A stretch of 27,266 nt of DNA from Dehalococcoidales bacterium (lineage in GTDB: Bacteria; Chloroflexota; Dehalococcoidia; Dehalococcoidales; RBG-16-60-22). Where the stretch lies: positions 1 to 27,266 of the forward strand of contig JAUWGD010000004.1 of NCBI GenBank assembly GCA_030606585.1. Reading direction: 5' to 3'. The position numbers and the translations under genes are program-made. Shown here piece by piece: positions 1 through 11,085 of this stretch. Under the pieces are notes generated by a model. That model ran no database searches and was not told the DNA's origin. It was given only the letters and a program-made list of their open reading frames with translations. The stretch's first letter is position 1. Each line of letters begins with the position of its first letter.

Positions 1-678
1 CAGTCGCTGCGGGGGAACCTGCTGTCTGAATGCTATGAGGTAATGGAAGCACTCGACGGGGGAGACTCGGATAAACTTTACGAAGAATTGGGCGATTTGT
101 TGTTACAAATCGTGCTTCATGCACAGATTGCCAGCGATAACGGGGAGTTCGAGATAGGCGATGTAGTTAAAAGCATCACGGCCAAGATAGTGCGCCGCCA
201 CCCGCATATCTTCGGCACTACAAATGTGAAAAATGCCGAAGAGGTAATGCGCAACTGGGAAGAACTCAAGCGGGAGGAAAGAGAAGAGGGGACCTCCATG
301 CTGGAGGGCGTCCCTAAGGACATGCCGGCCCTCGCCTACGCTTACGAGATTTCCCGCCGGGCGGTACGTGTCGGCTTCGAGTGGGAGGATATCGAGGGGG
401 TTATCGACAAGCTGGCGGAAGAGGTCAGGGAAATCAAAGATTCAACCAGTCGGGAGGAGAAAGAGCAGGAATACGGCGACCTTTTGTTTACGCTGGTCAA
501 CGTCGCCCGCTGGGAGGGAATCGACCCGGAGGCGGCGCTGCGGGAGGCAAACCATAAGTTTTATAAACGTTTTTCGTATATGGAAGAATTATGCCGCCAG
601 CGCGGCCTGAATTTTCCGGAGCTTTCCTTCAAGGAGAAGGACGACCTCTGGGACGAGGCGAAGCGGGGGGTGGATTAA
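1..678 (+). CDS. mazG: MazG nucleoside triphosphate pyrophosphohydrolase, 5' end missing
   Basis: MazG hydrolyses (d)NTPs to NMP and pyrophosphate, a house-cleaning role in the cytosol. The frame is open from base 1 (the first codons read QSLRGNLLSECYEVMEALD), so the start lies outside the window and the Met at 43 is internal. Two MazG-type helical modules are visible: one around YEELGDLLLQIVLHAQIA, and one in the C-terminal half (EEVREI followed by EYGDLLFTLVNVARW). The acidic E-E/E-x-x-D residues that bind Mg2+ are present in both. This tandem form is the usual long MazG of about 260 residues, of which 225 are seen here. The gene ends 2 bases before the 3' end of a convergent tRNA gene, leaving no room for a terminator hairpin. 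The family call is firm; substrate preference cannot be read. Confidence 0.93.
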   Translation, partial: QSLRGNLLSECYEVMEALDGGDSDKLYEELGDLLLQIVLHAQIASDNGEFEIGDVVKSITAKIVRRHPHIFGTTNVKNAEEVMRNWEELKREEREEGTSMLEGVPKDMPALAYAYEISRRAVRVGFEWEDIEGVIDKLAEEVREIKDSTSREEKEQEYGDLLFTLVNVARWEGIDPEAALREANHKFYKRFSYMEELCRQRGLNFPELSFKEKDDLWDEAKRGVD

Positions 679-680
679 GA

Positions 681-758
681 TGGTCGGGGCGGGCAGATTT
701 GAACTGCCGACCTCCGCGTCCCGAACGCGGCGCGCTAACCGAACTGCGCTACGCCCCG
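681..758 (-). tRNA. tRNA-Pro (anticodon CGG), CCA encoded
   Basis: On the minus strand this folds into a full cloverleaf. The acceptor stem is CGGGGCG/CGCCCCG (752-758 with 685-691). The D arm uses GCGC/GCGC, the anticodon stem CCGCG/CGCGG (726-730 with 714-718), and the T arm GGCAG-TTCAAAT-CTGCC. The anticodon loop TTCGGGA at 719-725 gives anticodon CGG, reading CCG codons. The discriminator is A (684) and the CCA end is encoded at 681-683. It lies convergent to mazG. Confidence 0.96.
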
Positions 759-766
759 ACAGCACT

Positions 767-796
767 ATTATAGGCGTATCAAGCCTCCGTTGTAAA
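767..796 (-). promoter_or_regulatory. sigma-70-type promoter of tRNA-Pro
   Basis: On the minus strand, a -35 TTTACA (791-796) and a -10 TATAAT (767-772) are separated by 18 bases. The -10 ends 8 bases before the tRNA 5' end, so transcription would start almost at the mature 5' end. Confidence 0.6.
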
Positions 797-813
797 CCGG
801 GGACGGTAAATAG

Positions 814-2001
814 ATGAAATATATCGTGCTGATAATCGATGGAGCCGCCGGCCTGCCCCTGCCGGAACGCGGCGGCAGGACCTGCCTGGAGCTGGCCGTT
901 ACCCCCAACCTTGATGAAATGGCCGGGGAAGGTTTTATGGGGCTGGTGCGCACCGTGCCGCCGGGGATGGAGCCGAGCAGCGCCTGCGCCTGTATGTCGG
1001 TGCTGGGGTACGACCCCACCGTTTATTACAAGGGCCGCGCTTCCATCGAAGCCAGGAGCCTGGGTATAGATATCGGCGAGGGAGAGGTAGTCTTCCGCTG
1101 CAACCTGGTGAATATCGAGGATGGCAAGATGAAGGACTACAGCGCCGGGCATATCAGCACCGACGAAGCGGAAGAACTTATCACTACACTTGATAAGGAG
1201 ATGGGGAACGACTTTATAAAATTCTACCCCGGCGTCAGCTACAGGCATATATTAAAAATAAAAGGACACGAGGATACCCTAAAAGCTGTCTGCACCCCGC
1301 CCCACGATATCCCCGGCAAAGACGTTGAAGGATACCTGCCAAAAGGCGAGGGCAGCGACCTCCTGCGCGACCTCATGGCGCGCTCTGAAACCCTGCTGAG
1401 AAACCACAGAATCAACGTGGCGCGCCGGGACCGCGGCGATATGCCCGTTACCACTATCTGGCTTTTCTGGGGCAGCGGGCAGGTGCCTGAAATGCCCGCC
1501 TTCAGAGAGGTCTACGGACTCGGTGCCGCCCTGACATCGGGGGTTGATTTGCTGAAGGGGCTGGCTAAAATGGCGGACATGGACGTACTGGATATCAGGG
1601 GCGTAACGGACGGACCGGATAACGATAATGCCGCCCAGATAACCGGGGCCCTTGGGGCGCTGGGAAAATGCGACCTGGCGGTGGTGCATATCGAGGCGCC
1701 GGACGAAGCCGCTCACGGCGGCTTGATTGACGAAAAGATAGAGGCTATCCGGAAGATAGACGCCGAGGTTATCGGGCGGCTGCTGGAGCGGCGGGGTGAT
1801 GACCTGCGGGTGCTGGTAATGCCCGACCACCCCACCCCGATTAAGCTGCGCACCCATAGCGCCGACCCCGTGCCGTTTTTAATTTGGGGCGAGGGTATAA
1901 AGGCCAACGGTGCGAAAAGGTTTACCGAGGCCGAGGCCGGTAAAACTGGCGTTTTCATCGAAGAAGGTTATAATATAATGGGAAGACTGGTAGGGAGGTA
2001 A
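814..2001 (+). CDS. ApgM-family phosphoenzyme; probable non-orthologous homoserine kinase
   Basis: This 395-residue member of the alkaline-phosphatase superfamily resembles archaeal-type 2,3-bisphosphoglycerate-independent phosphoglycerate mutase (ApgM). The metal-binding and phosphate-transfer elements are visible: IIDG at 7-10, the Ser pair at 55-56 (MEPSSACACMSVLGYDP) where the nucleophile sits, DGPDNDN, HIEAPDEAAHGG, MPDHPTP and RTHSADPVPF. A branch of this family (TIGR02535, 'proposed homoserine kinase') occurs in bacteria lacking ThrB, beside threonine and lysine genes. The very next gene here is aspartate kinase, 65 bases downstream, so homoserine phosphorylation is the likelier job. 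Phosphoglycerate mutase remains the alternative. The start is the ATG at 814, preceded by a weak GGGGA. The family is sure; the activity is inferred from context. Confidence 0.8.
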   Translation: MKYIVLIIDGAAGLPLPERGGRTCLELAVTPNLDEMAGEGFMGLVRTVPPGMEPSSACACMSVLGYDPTVYYKGRASIEARSLGIDIGEGEVVFRCNLVNIEDGKMKDYSAGHISTDEAEELITTLDKEMGNDFIKFYPGVSYRHILKIKGHEDTLKAVCTPPHDIPGKDVEGYLPKGEGSDLLRDLMARSETLLRNHRINVARRDRGDMPVTTIWLFWGSGQVPEMPAFREVYGLGAALTSGVDLLKGLAKMADMDVLDIRGVTDGPDNDNAAQITGALGALGKCDLAVVHIEAPDEAAHGGLIDEKIEAIRKIDAEVIGRLLERRGDDLRVLVMPDHPTPIKLRTHSADPVPFLIWGEGIKANGAKRFTEAEAGKTGVFIEEGYNIMGRLVGR

Positions 2002-2024
2002 GAAGGGGCTGCCCGTGCGGGCAG

Positions 2025-2045
2025 ATGCGTAATTGCGCAATTGAG
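2025..2045 (+). repeat. tandem 8-mer intergenic repeat
   Basis: ATGCGTAAT-TGCGCAAT-TGAG between the ApgM-family gene and lysC. The 17-base core is identical to the copy at 8895-8912. A 6-base-stem hairpin (CTGCCC-GTGC-GGGCAG, 2009-2024) stands just before it. Confidence 0.7.
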
Positions 2046-2066
2046 TAGCGTTAGAGAATTAATAAT

Positions 2067-3287
2067 ATGGCTTTAATCGTACAGAAATACGGCGGCAGCT
2101 CGGTGGCGGACGCGGAAAAGATAAAGAACGTCGCCCGGCGTATCGTGAGGACCAAAGAGGCCGGTAACCAGGTGGTAGTGGTCGTTTCGGCAATGGGTGA
2201 TACCACCGATAACCTGGTCAAGCTGGCATATCAGGTTGCCGAACATCCGCATACGCGGGAACTCGATGTACTGCTCTCTACCGGCGAGGTCGTCTCCAGC
2301 ACTCTGCTGGCCATGGCGTTGCACAGCATGGGCTACCCGGCTATCAGCCTGAGCGGGGCGCAGGCCGGTATCAAGACGGACGCCGCTTTCAGCAAGGCCA
2401 GGATTACCGATATCGACCCCAAGCGTGTCGCCAGAGAGCTGGAAAAGGGCAATATCGTTATCGTGGCCGGTTTCCAGGGCATTACCGGGGACATGGATAT
2501 CACGACCCTGGGGAGGGGTGGCTCGGATACCACGGCGGTAGCTCTGGCAGCCGGACTGAAGGCAAAAGCGTGCGAAAGATATACCGATGTGGACGGGATA
2601 TATACCACCGACCCGCGTCTTTTCCCGGAGGCGCGGAAACTGACGGAGATAAGCTATGAGGAAATGCTGGAAATGGCAACCTACGGGTTCAAGGCGATAC
2701 ACCCCCGCGCGGTAGAGCTGGGCGAACTGTTCAGCGTCCCCATCCTGGTGGCGTCCAGCTTTAATGATAACCCCGGTACGTTAATTCACAAAGAGGTGTC
2801 TATGGAAGTACGAAACAAAGTAAGAGGTATAGCCCATGACCCCGATGTGGCCAAGATAACCGTAGTCGGCGTACCCGACCGGCCGGGCATCGCCGCAGCA
2901 ATCTTCGTTCCCCTGGCGGAAGCCGGTATCAGTATCGACACTATCGTACAGAACGCCAGCATCGAAAATATTACCGACCTTACCTTTACGGTGGCGAAGA
3001 GCCAGTTGAAAAGGGCAATGGCGGTAGTCGAGCCGATATCCGGGTCTATCGGCGCCAGGGAGTGCGTCAGTGATTCCAAACTGGGTAAAGTGAGCATCAT
3101 CGGCACCGGCATGCAGTATGCCCCCGGTTATGCCGCGCGGATGTTCGATACGCTTAACAAAGAAAATATCAACATTCAGTTGATTTCCACATCGGAAATA
3201 CGGATAACCTGTATCATCGACAAGACCAGAATAAAAGACGCGGTACGAGCTTTGCACCGCGCCTTCGAACTGGAAACAGAGGAATAA
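2067..3287 (+). CDS. lysC: aspartate kinase with C-terminal ACT domains
   Basis: It phosphorylates L-aspartate with ATP, the first step towards lysine, threonine and methionine. The 406 residues match a monofunctional class with an N-terminal amino-acid kinase domain (about 1-240, beginning with KYGGSSVAD at 8-16) and two C-terminal ACT domains (about 260-405), which bind feedback amino acids. Other visible motifs are STGEVVSS, GFQGIT, TLGRGGSDTTAVALA and the YTDVDGIYTTDPR nucleotide-binding loop. There is no clear Shine-Dalgarno before the ATG (the upstream bases are AT-rich: GAGAATTAATAAT). The gene follows the ApgM-family gene in the same direction and converges on the NifU-like gene, with 20 bases between stops. 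Feedback by lysine and/or threonine is expected for the family but cannot be assigned here. Confidence 0.95.
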   Translation: MALIVQKYGGSSVADAEKIKNVARRIVRTKEAGNQVVVVVSAMGDTTDNLVKLAYQVAEHPHTRELDVLLSTGEVVSSTLLAMALHSMGYPAISLSGAQAGIKTDAAFSKARITDIDPKRVARELEKGNIVIVAGFQGITGDMDITTLGRGGSDTTAVALAAGLKAKACERYTDVDGIYTTDPRLFPEARKLTEISYEEMLEMATYGFKAIHPRAVELGELFSVPILVASSFNDNPGTLIHKEVSMEVRNKVRGIAHDPDVAKITVVGVPDRPGIAAAIFVPLAEAGISIDTIVQNASIENITDLTFTVAKSQLKRAMAVVEPISGSIGARECVSDSKLGKVSIIGTGMQYAPGYAARMFDTLNKENINIQLISTSEIRITCIIDKTRIKDAVRALHRAFELETEE

Positions 3288-3307
3288 ATAGAATTCACGA
3301 GGGGTTG

Positions 3308-3526
3308 TTAAACAGCCACCACCTCTTTGACTTCAGGGATTTCCTGCTTCAGTATCCGTTCGATACCGTTCTTCAGTGTCAGGGTTGACATCGGACAGCC
3401 GGCGCAGGCGCCGACCAATTTTACTTTTACAGTGCCATTATCGACACCGACCAGTTCTACGTTGCCTCCATCTCTTACCAGAACCGGGCGTACTTTATCG
3501 AGTACCTCTTCGACTTTATCTTGCAT
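3308..3526 (-). CDS. NifU-like C-terminal-domain Fe-S scaffold protein
   Basis: This 72-residue stand-alone NifU C-terminal domain (Nfu type) binds and hands on a [4Fe-4S] cluster to apo-proteins. The cluster cysteines are C41 and C44 in the diagnostic GACAGCPMSTLTLKNGIE stretch. The length is typical for the single-domain form. The start ATG is preceded by AAAGGAGA at a spacing of 10. A -35/-10 pair lies upstream (3570-3599). The gene is monocistronic between convergent lysC and the divergent TPR gene. The window encodes several Fe-S enzymes (two AORs, a 2-oxoacid oxidoreductase, radical SAM) that need such a carrier, but no direct link can be shown. Confidence 0.92.
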   Translation of the reverse strand: MQDKVEEVLDKVRPVLVRDGGNVELVGVDNGTVKVKLVGACAGCPMSTLTLKNGIERILKQEIPEVKEVVAV

Positions 3527-3569
3527 TTTGGGCCTGTCTCCTTTAGAATTTATATATATTCCTGTTTAA

Positions 3570-3599
3570 ATTCTATCTGCCGAAGGGGCAATTTGTCAA
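3570..3599 (-). promoter_or_regulatory. promoter of NifU-like gene
   Basis: On the minus strand, a perfect -35 TTGACA (3594-3599), an 18-base spacer and a -10 TAGAAT (3570-3575). The -35 and the first part of the spacer (TTGACAAATTGCCC) are identical over 14 bases to those of the hrcA promoter. Confidence 0.6.
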
Positions 3600-3627
3600 A
3601 CGGTGCCATTTTAAGTACAAAAACCCC

Positions 3628-3656
3628 TTGTATGATGTATCCCGTTAGTGTAGAAT
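3628..3656 (+). promoter_or_regulatory. promoter of the TPR-gyrA operon
   Basis: A -35-like TTGTAT (3628-3633), 17-base spacer and -10 TAGAAT (3651-3656). The predicted start of transcription is near 3663, about 30 bases before the ATG at 3694. It lies back to back with the promoter of the NifU-like gene. Confidence 0.5.
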
Positions 3657-3693
3657 AAAATACTTAAAAATTATAAAAGCCCCGGGGAAGCCG

Positions 3694-4500
3694 ATGACAC
3701 GTGATGACGAAAGAGTACTAAGGCTCAGACAGCAGCGCAGCAAAGAGGCTATCGACCTGGCGATGCAGGCACGCTGGCAGGAGGCCGTCGACGTCAATAA
3801 GGAAATCATCGAGAGTTTCCCGGAGGATGTCGATGCCTGCAATCGTCTGGGCAGGGCCTATATGGAACTGGGGCAGTACGCGCTGGCACGTGAAGCCTAT
3901 AGCTGTACGGTGCAACAGGACCCCTATAACGCAATCGCCGCCAGGAATTTGCGGCGACTGAGCGACCTGGGAGAATCGGATAACGACGAAGTGGAAACTG
4001 ACACGGTCGACCCTCACCACTTTATTGAAGAAATAGGCAAAGCCGGGGTGGTTACCCTTTATGAACTGGCACCCAAGGAGAACCGTGCCAGAATGGTGGC
4101 GGGTGACAAGGTGAATTTGACGGTTGAAGGCTCCGTTCTGTTGGTGGAAAACAGACGCGGTGTCTATATGGGGAAAGTGGAGCTCAAGTATGCCCAGCGG
4201 CTTATCCGGCTGATGCTGGGGGGCAACCAGTACACGGCATCGGTGGTGAAGTCCGCCATGGACATGATGACAATCATTATCAGGGAGACGTATCAGGACA
4301 CCAGCCAGGTCGGGAAGCTGTCTTTCCCCCCGAGGGGCATGGACGAGTTCCGTCCCTACGTCGGCGATAAGCTATTGAAAGTGGAAGAGGATGAGGGAGA
4401 GGACGAGTCCGGTTATACGATAATCGGCGGTGACGAGATAGAAGTACTGCCCGAGGAGTCCGAGGGCGTTGATGATGACGCGAATAGCGATGACGAATAG
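3694..4500 (+). CDS. TPR-repeat protein with acidic tail, upstream of gyrA
   Basis: This 268-residue soluble protein is of unknown function. Residues of about 15-95 form tetratricopeptide-like helices (AMQARWQEAVDVNKEIIESF, then DACNRLGRAYMELGQYALAREAY), suggesting a protein-binding platform. The middle (about 110-220) is a predicted alpha/beta region with no motif I recognise. The last 50 residues are strongly acidic (EEDEGEDESG, DDDANSDDE), a feature sometimes seen in proteins that touch nucleic-acid-binding partners. The start ATG has GGGGAAG just before it. The stop overlaps the Shine-Dalgarno of gyrA and the gap is 14 bases, so the two are very likely co-transcribed and translationally coupled. 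No signal peptide or membrane segment is seen. Confidence 0.8.
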   Translation: MTRDDERVLRLRQQRSKEAIDLAMQARWQEAVDVNKEIIESFPEDVDACNRLGRAYMELGQYALAREAYSCTVQQDPYNAIAARNLRRLSDLGESDNDEVETDTVDPHHFIEEIGKAGVVTLYELAPKENRARMVAGDKVNLTVEGSVLLVENRRGVYMGKVELKYAQRLIRLMLGGNQYTASVVKSAMDMMTIIIRETYQDTSQVGKLSFPPRGMDEFRPYVGDKLLKVEEDEGEDESGYTIIGGDEIEVLPEESEGVDDDANSDDE

Positions 4501-4514
4501 GAGGTTGAGCTGAT

Positions 4515-6950
4515 ATGGTTTCGGGCACAGTGAAGCCGGTCAATATAGAAGATGAAATGAGGAGCTCATACATCGATTACGCGATGAGCGTCATCGTCTC
4601 CCGCGCCCTGCCGGACGTGAGGGATGGATTGAAACCGGTGCACCGACGTATCCTTTATGCCATGAACGACATGGGGCTGCGGCCCAACGGGCCCCATCGT
4701 AAGAGTGTCCGTATCGTCGGTGAAGTGCTGGGTAAGTACCATCCGCATGGGGACGCATCGGTCTATGACGCCATGGTGCGCATGGCGCAGGACTTCTCCA
4801 TGCGTTATCCCATGGTTGACGGGCAGGGCAATTTCGGCAGTGTCGATGCCGACCCCCCGGCCGCCATGCGGTATACCGAGGCGCGCCTGGCGAAAATAGC
4901 GGAAGAAATGCTGGTTGACATCGAGAAGGACTCCGTGGACTTCATCCCCAACTTCGATGACAGCCAGCAGGAGCCCACGGTGCTTCCCGCCAGAATGCCC
5001 AACCTGTTAATGAACGGAAGCGCCGGAATCGCGGTGGGCATGGCCACTAATATCCCGCCGCATAATCTGGGCGAGCTCTGCGACGCTATTGCCTGCCTCA
5101 TTGATAATCCTAAAGCTACTATCGAAGAACTCACCAAGTTCGTACAGGGTCCGGACTTTCCGACAGCCGGCATCATCCAGGGGCGGGAAGGCATTATGAA
5201 TGCCTATACCACCGGGCACGGTAAACTGGTAGTCCGCGCCAAAGCCCATATCAGTAGCCCCACGGCAGGCGGCCGGAGCCAGATAATCATCAACGAGCTT
5301 CCCTACCAGACGAACAAGGCAGCCCTTGTAGAAAATATCGCGGAACTGGTCAAGAACAAGAAGGTCGAGGGCATCAGCGACCTTCGTGACGAGTCCGACC
5401 GCCAGGGGATGCGTGTCGTCATCGAGTTGAAAAAGGAAGCCCAGCCGCAGAAGGTGCTCAATAATCTCTACAAGTATACCTCCATGCAGTCCTCCTTCTT
5501 TGTCAACATGCTGGCCCTGGTTGACGGGCAACCGAAGGTTATCAGCCTGAGGGAAGCGCTGCAGAACTACGTAGATTTCCGCCGCGAGGTAATTAAGCGG
5601 CGTTCCCGCTATGAACTGAAACAGGCCAGGGCCAGGGCCCACATACTGGAAGGACTGAGAACCGCGCTGGATAATATCGACGCGATAATCAGTACCATCC
5701 GAAAGTCCGAGACGGCCGAGGCAGCCCGTAAAAACCTGATGGAGGGCTTTGGCCTGACCCAGATTCAGGCGCAGGCAATCCTCGACATGCAGTTGCGCCG
5801 CCTGGCTAATCTGGAAAGGCAGAAGATACTCGACGAGTATGCCGAGGTAGTTAAGAAAATCGCCTACCTGGAAGACCTGCTGGCCAATCCCAGGCGAATT
5901 CTCGTCCTGATAAAGGAAGAGGTGTCGGAACTGAAGTCGAAATACGGTGACGAGCGCCGCACCGCCATCGTTGAACAAGGAGTACTCGAATTCACCGAGG
6001 AAGACCTCATACCCCACGAAAGAGTGGTGGTAACGCTCAGCAGTCGCGGCTTCGTCAAGAGAATTCCCTCGAAGACCTACCCGACGCAGCATCGTGGTGG
6101 CGTTGGTAGAATAGGCCAGGTGACCAGGGACACCGATGCCGTCATGCTGCTGGTCGTGGCCGATACCCACGACGACCTCTTTTTCTTCACTGACCGCGGC
6201 AAGGTCTTCTACCTGAAGTGCCACGAAGTCCCCGCCGCCTCCCGTACGTCCAAGGGGCTGGCTATTATCAACCTGCTGTCCATTACCGAAGGTGAAAGAG
6301 TCACGTCTCTGGCGGCTACCACCGGCCTGATGCCGGACGCTTATCTGGTAATGGTTACCAGGCTCGGCGAGATAAAGAAGACGTCACTGGACAGATTCGC
6401 CGCCGTACGGAGCAGCGGGCTTATTTCCATGGACCTGGCGCCGGGAGATGAACTGGTTTCAACCTGCATGGCTACCGATAAGGATGATGTTGTCCTGATA
6501 ACACGTAAAGGGCAATCGATATGTTTCAGCGTTTCCAGCCTGAGGGCTGCCTCCAGGACCAGCGGCGGCGTACGCGCCATACGCCTGGCCGAGGGCGACG
6601 GCGTGGTCAGCATGGACAGGGTAGACCCCAAAGCATTTCTGCTGGTGGTTACCGAGGGCGGTTACGGCAAGATTACGCCGCTGGACAGGTACCCGCGGCA
6701 GCACCGCGCCGGCAGCGGGGTGAGGACGTTCAAGATAGTTGACAAGTCGGGAGAGGTGACGGCGGCCAGGGTAGTAACGGTGAAGCAGGAGGTCGTGTTG
6801 ATATCGGCCGAGGGCATGGTAACGTTGACTCCGATAAAGGAAAAAGACCCCAAACATGGTATCAGCACCCAGGGCCGGAGCACGCAGGGTGTCAGGCTGA
6901 TGACCCTCGATGAGGGCGACCGGCTGGTGGCAATTACCGCCGTTGAGTAG
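4515..6950 (+). CDS. gyrA: DNA gyrase subunit A
   Basis: This is the DNA breakage-reunion subunit of the type IIA topoisomerase that, with GyrB, introduces negative supercoils. At 811 residues it has the length of a typical GyrA. The N-terminal winged-helix/tower region contains the catalytic tyrosine Y120 (AAMRYTEARL). The quinolone-contact region reads HPHGDASVYD at 77-85, with Ala81 where E. coli GyrA has Ser83 and Asp85 at Asp87. The C-terminal beta-pinwheel begins after about residue 500 and holds a GyrA-box-like QHRGGVG around residue 526, which favours GyrA over ParC. The start ATG has a strong AGGAGGT 9 bases upstream. gyrB is not in the window. The gene converges on the radical SAM gene. 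Confidence 0.96.
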   Translation: MVSGTVKPVNIEDEMRSSYIDYAMSVIVSRALPDVRDGLKPVHRRILYAMNDMGLRPNGPHRKSVRIVGEVLGKYHPHGDASVYDAMVRMAQDFSMRYPMVDGQGNFGSVDADPPAAMRYTEARLAKIAEEMLVDIEKDSVDFIPNFDDSQQEPTVLPARMPNLLMNGSAGIAVGMATNIPPHNLGELCDAIACLIDNPKATIEELTKFVQGPDFPTAGIIQGREGIMNAYTTGHGKLVVRAKAHISSPTAGGRSQIIINELPYQTNKAALVENIAELVKNKKVEGISDLRDESDRQGMRVVIELKKEAQPQKVLNNLYKYTSMQSSFFVNMLALVDGQPKVISLREALQNYVDFRREVIKRRSRYELKQARARAHILEGLRTALDNIDAIISTIRKSETAEAARKNLMEGFGLTQIQAQAILDMQLRRLANLERQKILDEYAEVVKKIAYLEDLLANPRRILVLIKEEVSELKSKYGDERRTAIVEQGVLEFTEEDLIPHERVVVTLSSRGFVKRIPSKTYPTQHRGGVGRIGQVTRDTDAVMLLVVADTHDDLFFFTDRGKVFYLKCHEVPAASRTSKGLAIINLLSITEGERVTSLAATTGLMPDAYLVMVTRLGEIKKTSLDRFAAVRSSGLISMDLAPGDELVSTCMATDKDDVVLITRKGQSICFSVSSLRAASRTSGGVRAIRLAEGDGVVSMDRVDPKAFLLVVTEGGYGKITPLDRYPRQHRAGSGVRTFKIVDKSGEVTAARVVTVKQEVVLISAEGMVTLTPIKEKDPKHGISTQGRSTQGVRLMTLDEGDRLVAITAVE

Positions 6951-6953
6951 TAT

Positions 6954-6976
6954 CTGCGCAGTTGCGCAAGTACGCA
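6954..6976 (+). repeat. tandem 8-mer intergenic repeat
   Basis: CTGCGCAGT-TGCGCAAG-TACGCAC fills the 26-base gap between the ends of gyrA and the radical SAM gene. Confidence 0.65.
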
Positions 6977-8782
<1,806 letters not shown>

Positions 8783-8802
8783 GATACGCCTCCAGACTTT
8801 CA

Positions 8803-8832
8803 ATTATAGTGGTTGGGCGCGTTAAGGCGCAA
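8803..8832 (-). promoter_or_regulatory. likely promoter of the radical SAM gene
   Basis: On the minus strand, TATAAT (8803-8808) is preceded by TTGCGC (8827-8832) at a spacing of 18. It predicts a transcript start near 8796 and a leader of about 14 bases before the GTG at 8782. Confidence 0.4.
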
Positions 8833-8843
8833 ATAATAGTGCT

Positions 8844-8871
8844 GTCATTGCGAGCGGAGCGAAGCAATCCG
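8844..8871 (+). repeat. dispersed palindromic repeat, single copy (TCATTGCGAGC family)
   Basis: The block begins GTCATTGCGAGCGGAGCGAA and ends GCAATCCG. It is the same family as the two copies at 8939-9023 and resembles the widespread intergenic repeat found in many bacterial genomes. Confidence 0.75.
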
Positions 8872-8891
8872 TATCCCACGGGTGAAAAGAG

Positions 8892-8915
8892 TATCTGCGT
8901 AATTGCGCAATTAAG
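8892..8915 (+). repeat. tandem 8-mer intergenic repeat (TGCGTAAT-TGCGCAAT)
   Basis: Two 8-base units, TGCGTAAT and TGCGCAAT, stand in tandem in the gap between the radical SAM gene and dnaK. The same units recur at 2025-2045, 6954-6976, 9083-9101, 13487-13509 and 18629-18667. Confidence 0.7.
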
Positions 8916-8938
8916 TTAATAAGTAAACATTAAGAGTT

Positions 8939-9023
8939 GTCATTGCGAGCGTAGCGCGGCAATCTCCATCATTGACTTGATTCAAATTGGGGATTGCCAC
9001 GTCGCTTCGCTCCTCGCAATGAC
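8939..9023. repeat. inverted pair of the TCATTGCGAGC-family repeat
   Basis: The left arm starts GTCATTGCGAGCGTAGCG (8939-8964). The right arm is its near reverse complement, ending CTCGCAATGAC (8992-9023), with about 27 bases between them. The unit can fold into a large cruciform or RNA hairpin. A 62-codon frame across it on the minus strand reads HCEERSDVAI and CRATLAMT, the well-known spurious peptide signature of this repeat, so it is not a gene. Confidence 0.8.
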
Positions 9024-9046
9024 GACGGAATGGAGGGGAAAAGGTA

Positions 9047-9068
9047 GAGGGGGCGTTTCTGCCCCCTC
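9047..9068 (-). terminator. probable terminator of hrcA-grpE-dnaK
   Basis: An 8-base GC-rich perfect stem (9047-9054 with 9061-9068) with a 6-base loop lies 35 bases past the dnaK stop. On the minus strand it is followed by ACC and a TTTT run. The short T tract makes it a moderate candidate. Confidence 0.45.
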
Positions 9069-9082
9069 CTAAATTATCCGTA

Positions 9083-9101
9083 AATGCGCAAGTGCGCAAT
9101 G
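9083..9101 (+). repeat. tandem 8-mer intergenic repeat
   Basis: AATGCGCAAG-TGCGCAATG just downstream of dnaK, second copy in the same gap as the one at 8892. Confidence 0.65.
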
Positions 9102-9102
9102 A

Positions 9103-11028
<1,926 letters not shown>

Positions 11029-11085
11029 TTGCTCTTCCTCCTTTGTTCAAAAACTCCGGCCACTATAGTAGTGGCTCGAAGAGAT

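Noticed and set aside
589..1248. 219-codon minus-strand frame covering the tRNA and the start of the ApgM-family gene
   Set aside because: It crosses the tRNA-Pro gene and runs antisense to a clear enzyme; no family signature.
2009..2024. GC-rich hairpin after the ApgM-family gene as a terminator
   Set aside because: No T tract follows and the next gene in the same direction starts 43 bases later; kept only as part of the repeat note.
5007..6224. 405-codon open frame antisense to gyrA
   Set aside because: Lies wholly inside gyrA, and its protein resembles no family. Long antisense frames are common in GC-rich genes.
8783..8803. TTG start of the radical SAM gene at 8803
   Set aside because: The codon lies in a likely -10 box and has no Shine-Dalgarno, while GTG at 8782 has GGAGG 6 bases upstream.
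8911..9099. 62-codon frame on the minus strand between dnaK and the radical SAM gene
   Set aside because: It is the translation of the TCATTGCGAGC repeat pair (HCEERSDVAI, CRATLAMT), a known source of false genes. It has no ribosome binding site.
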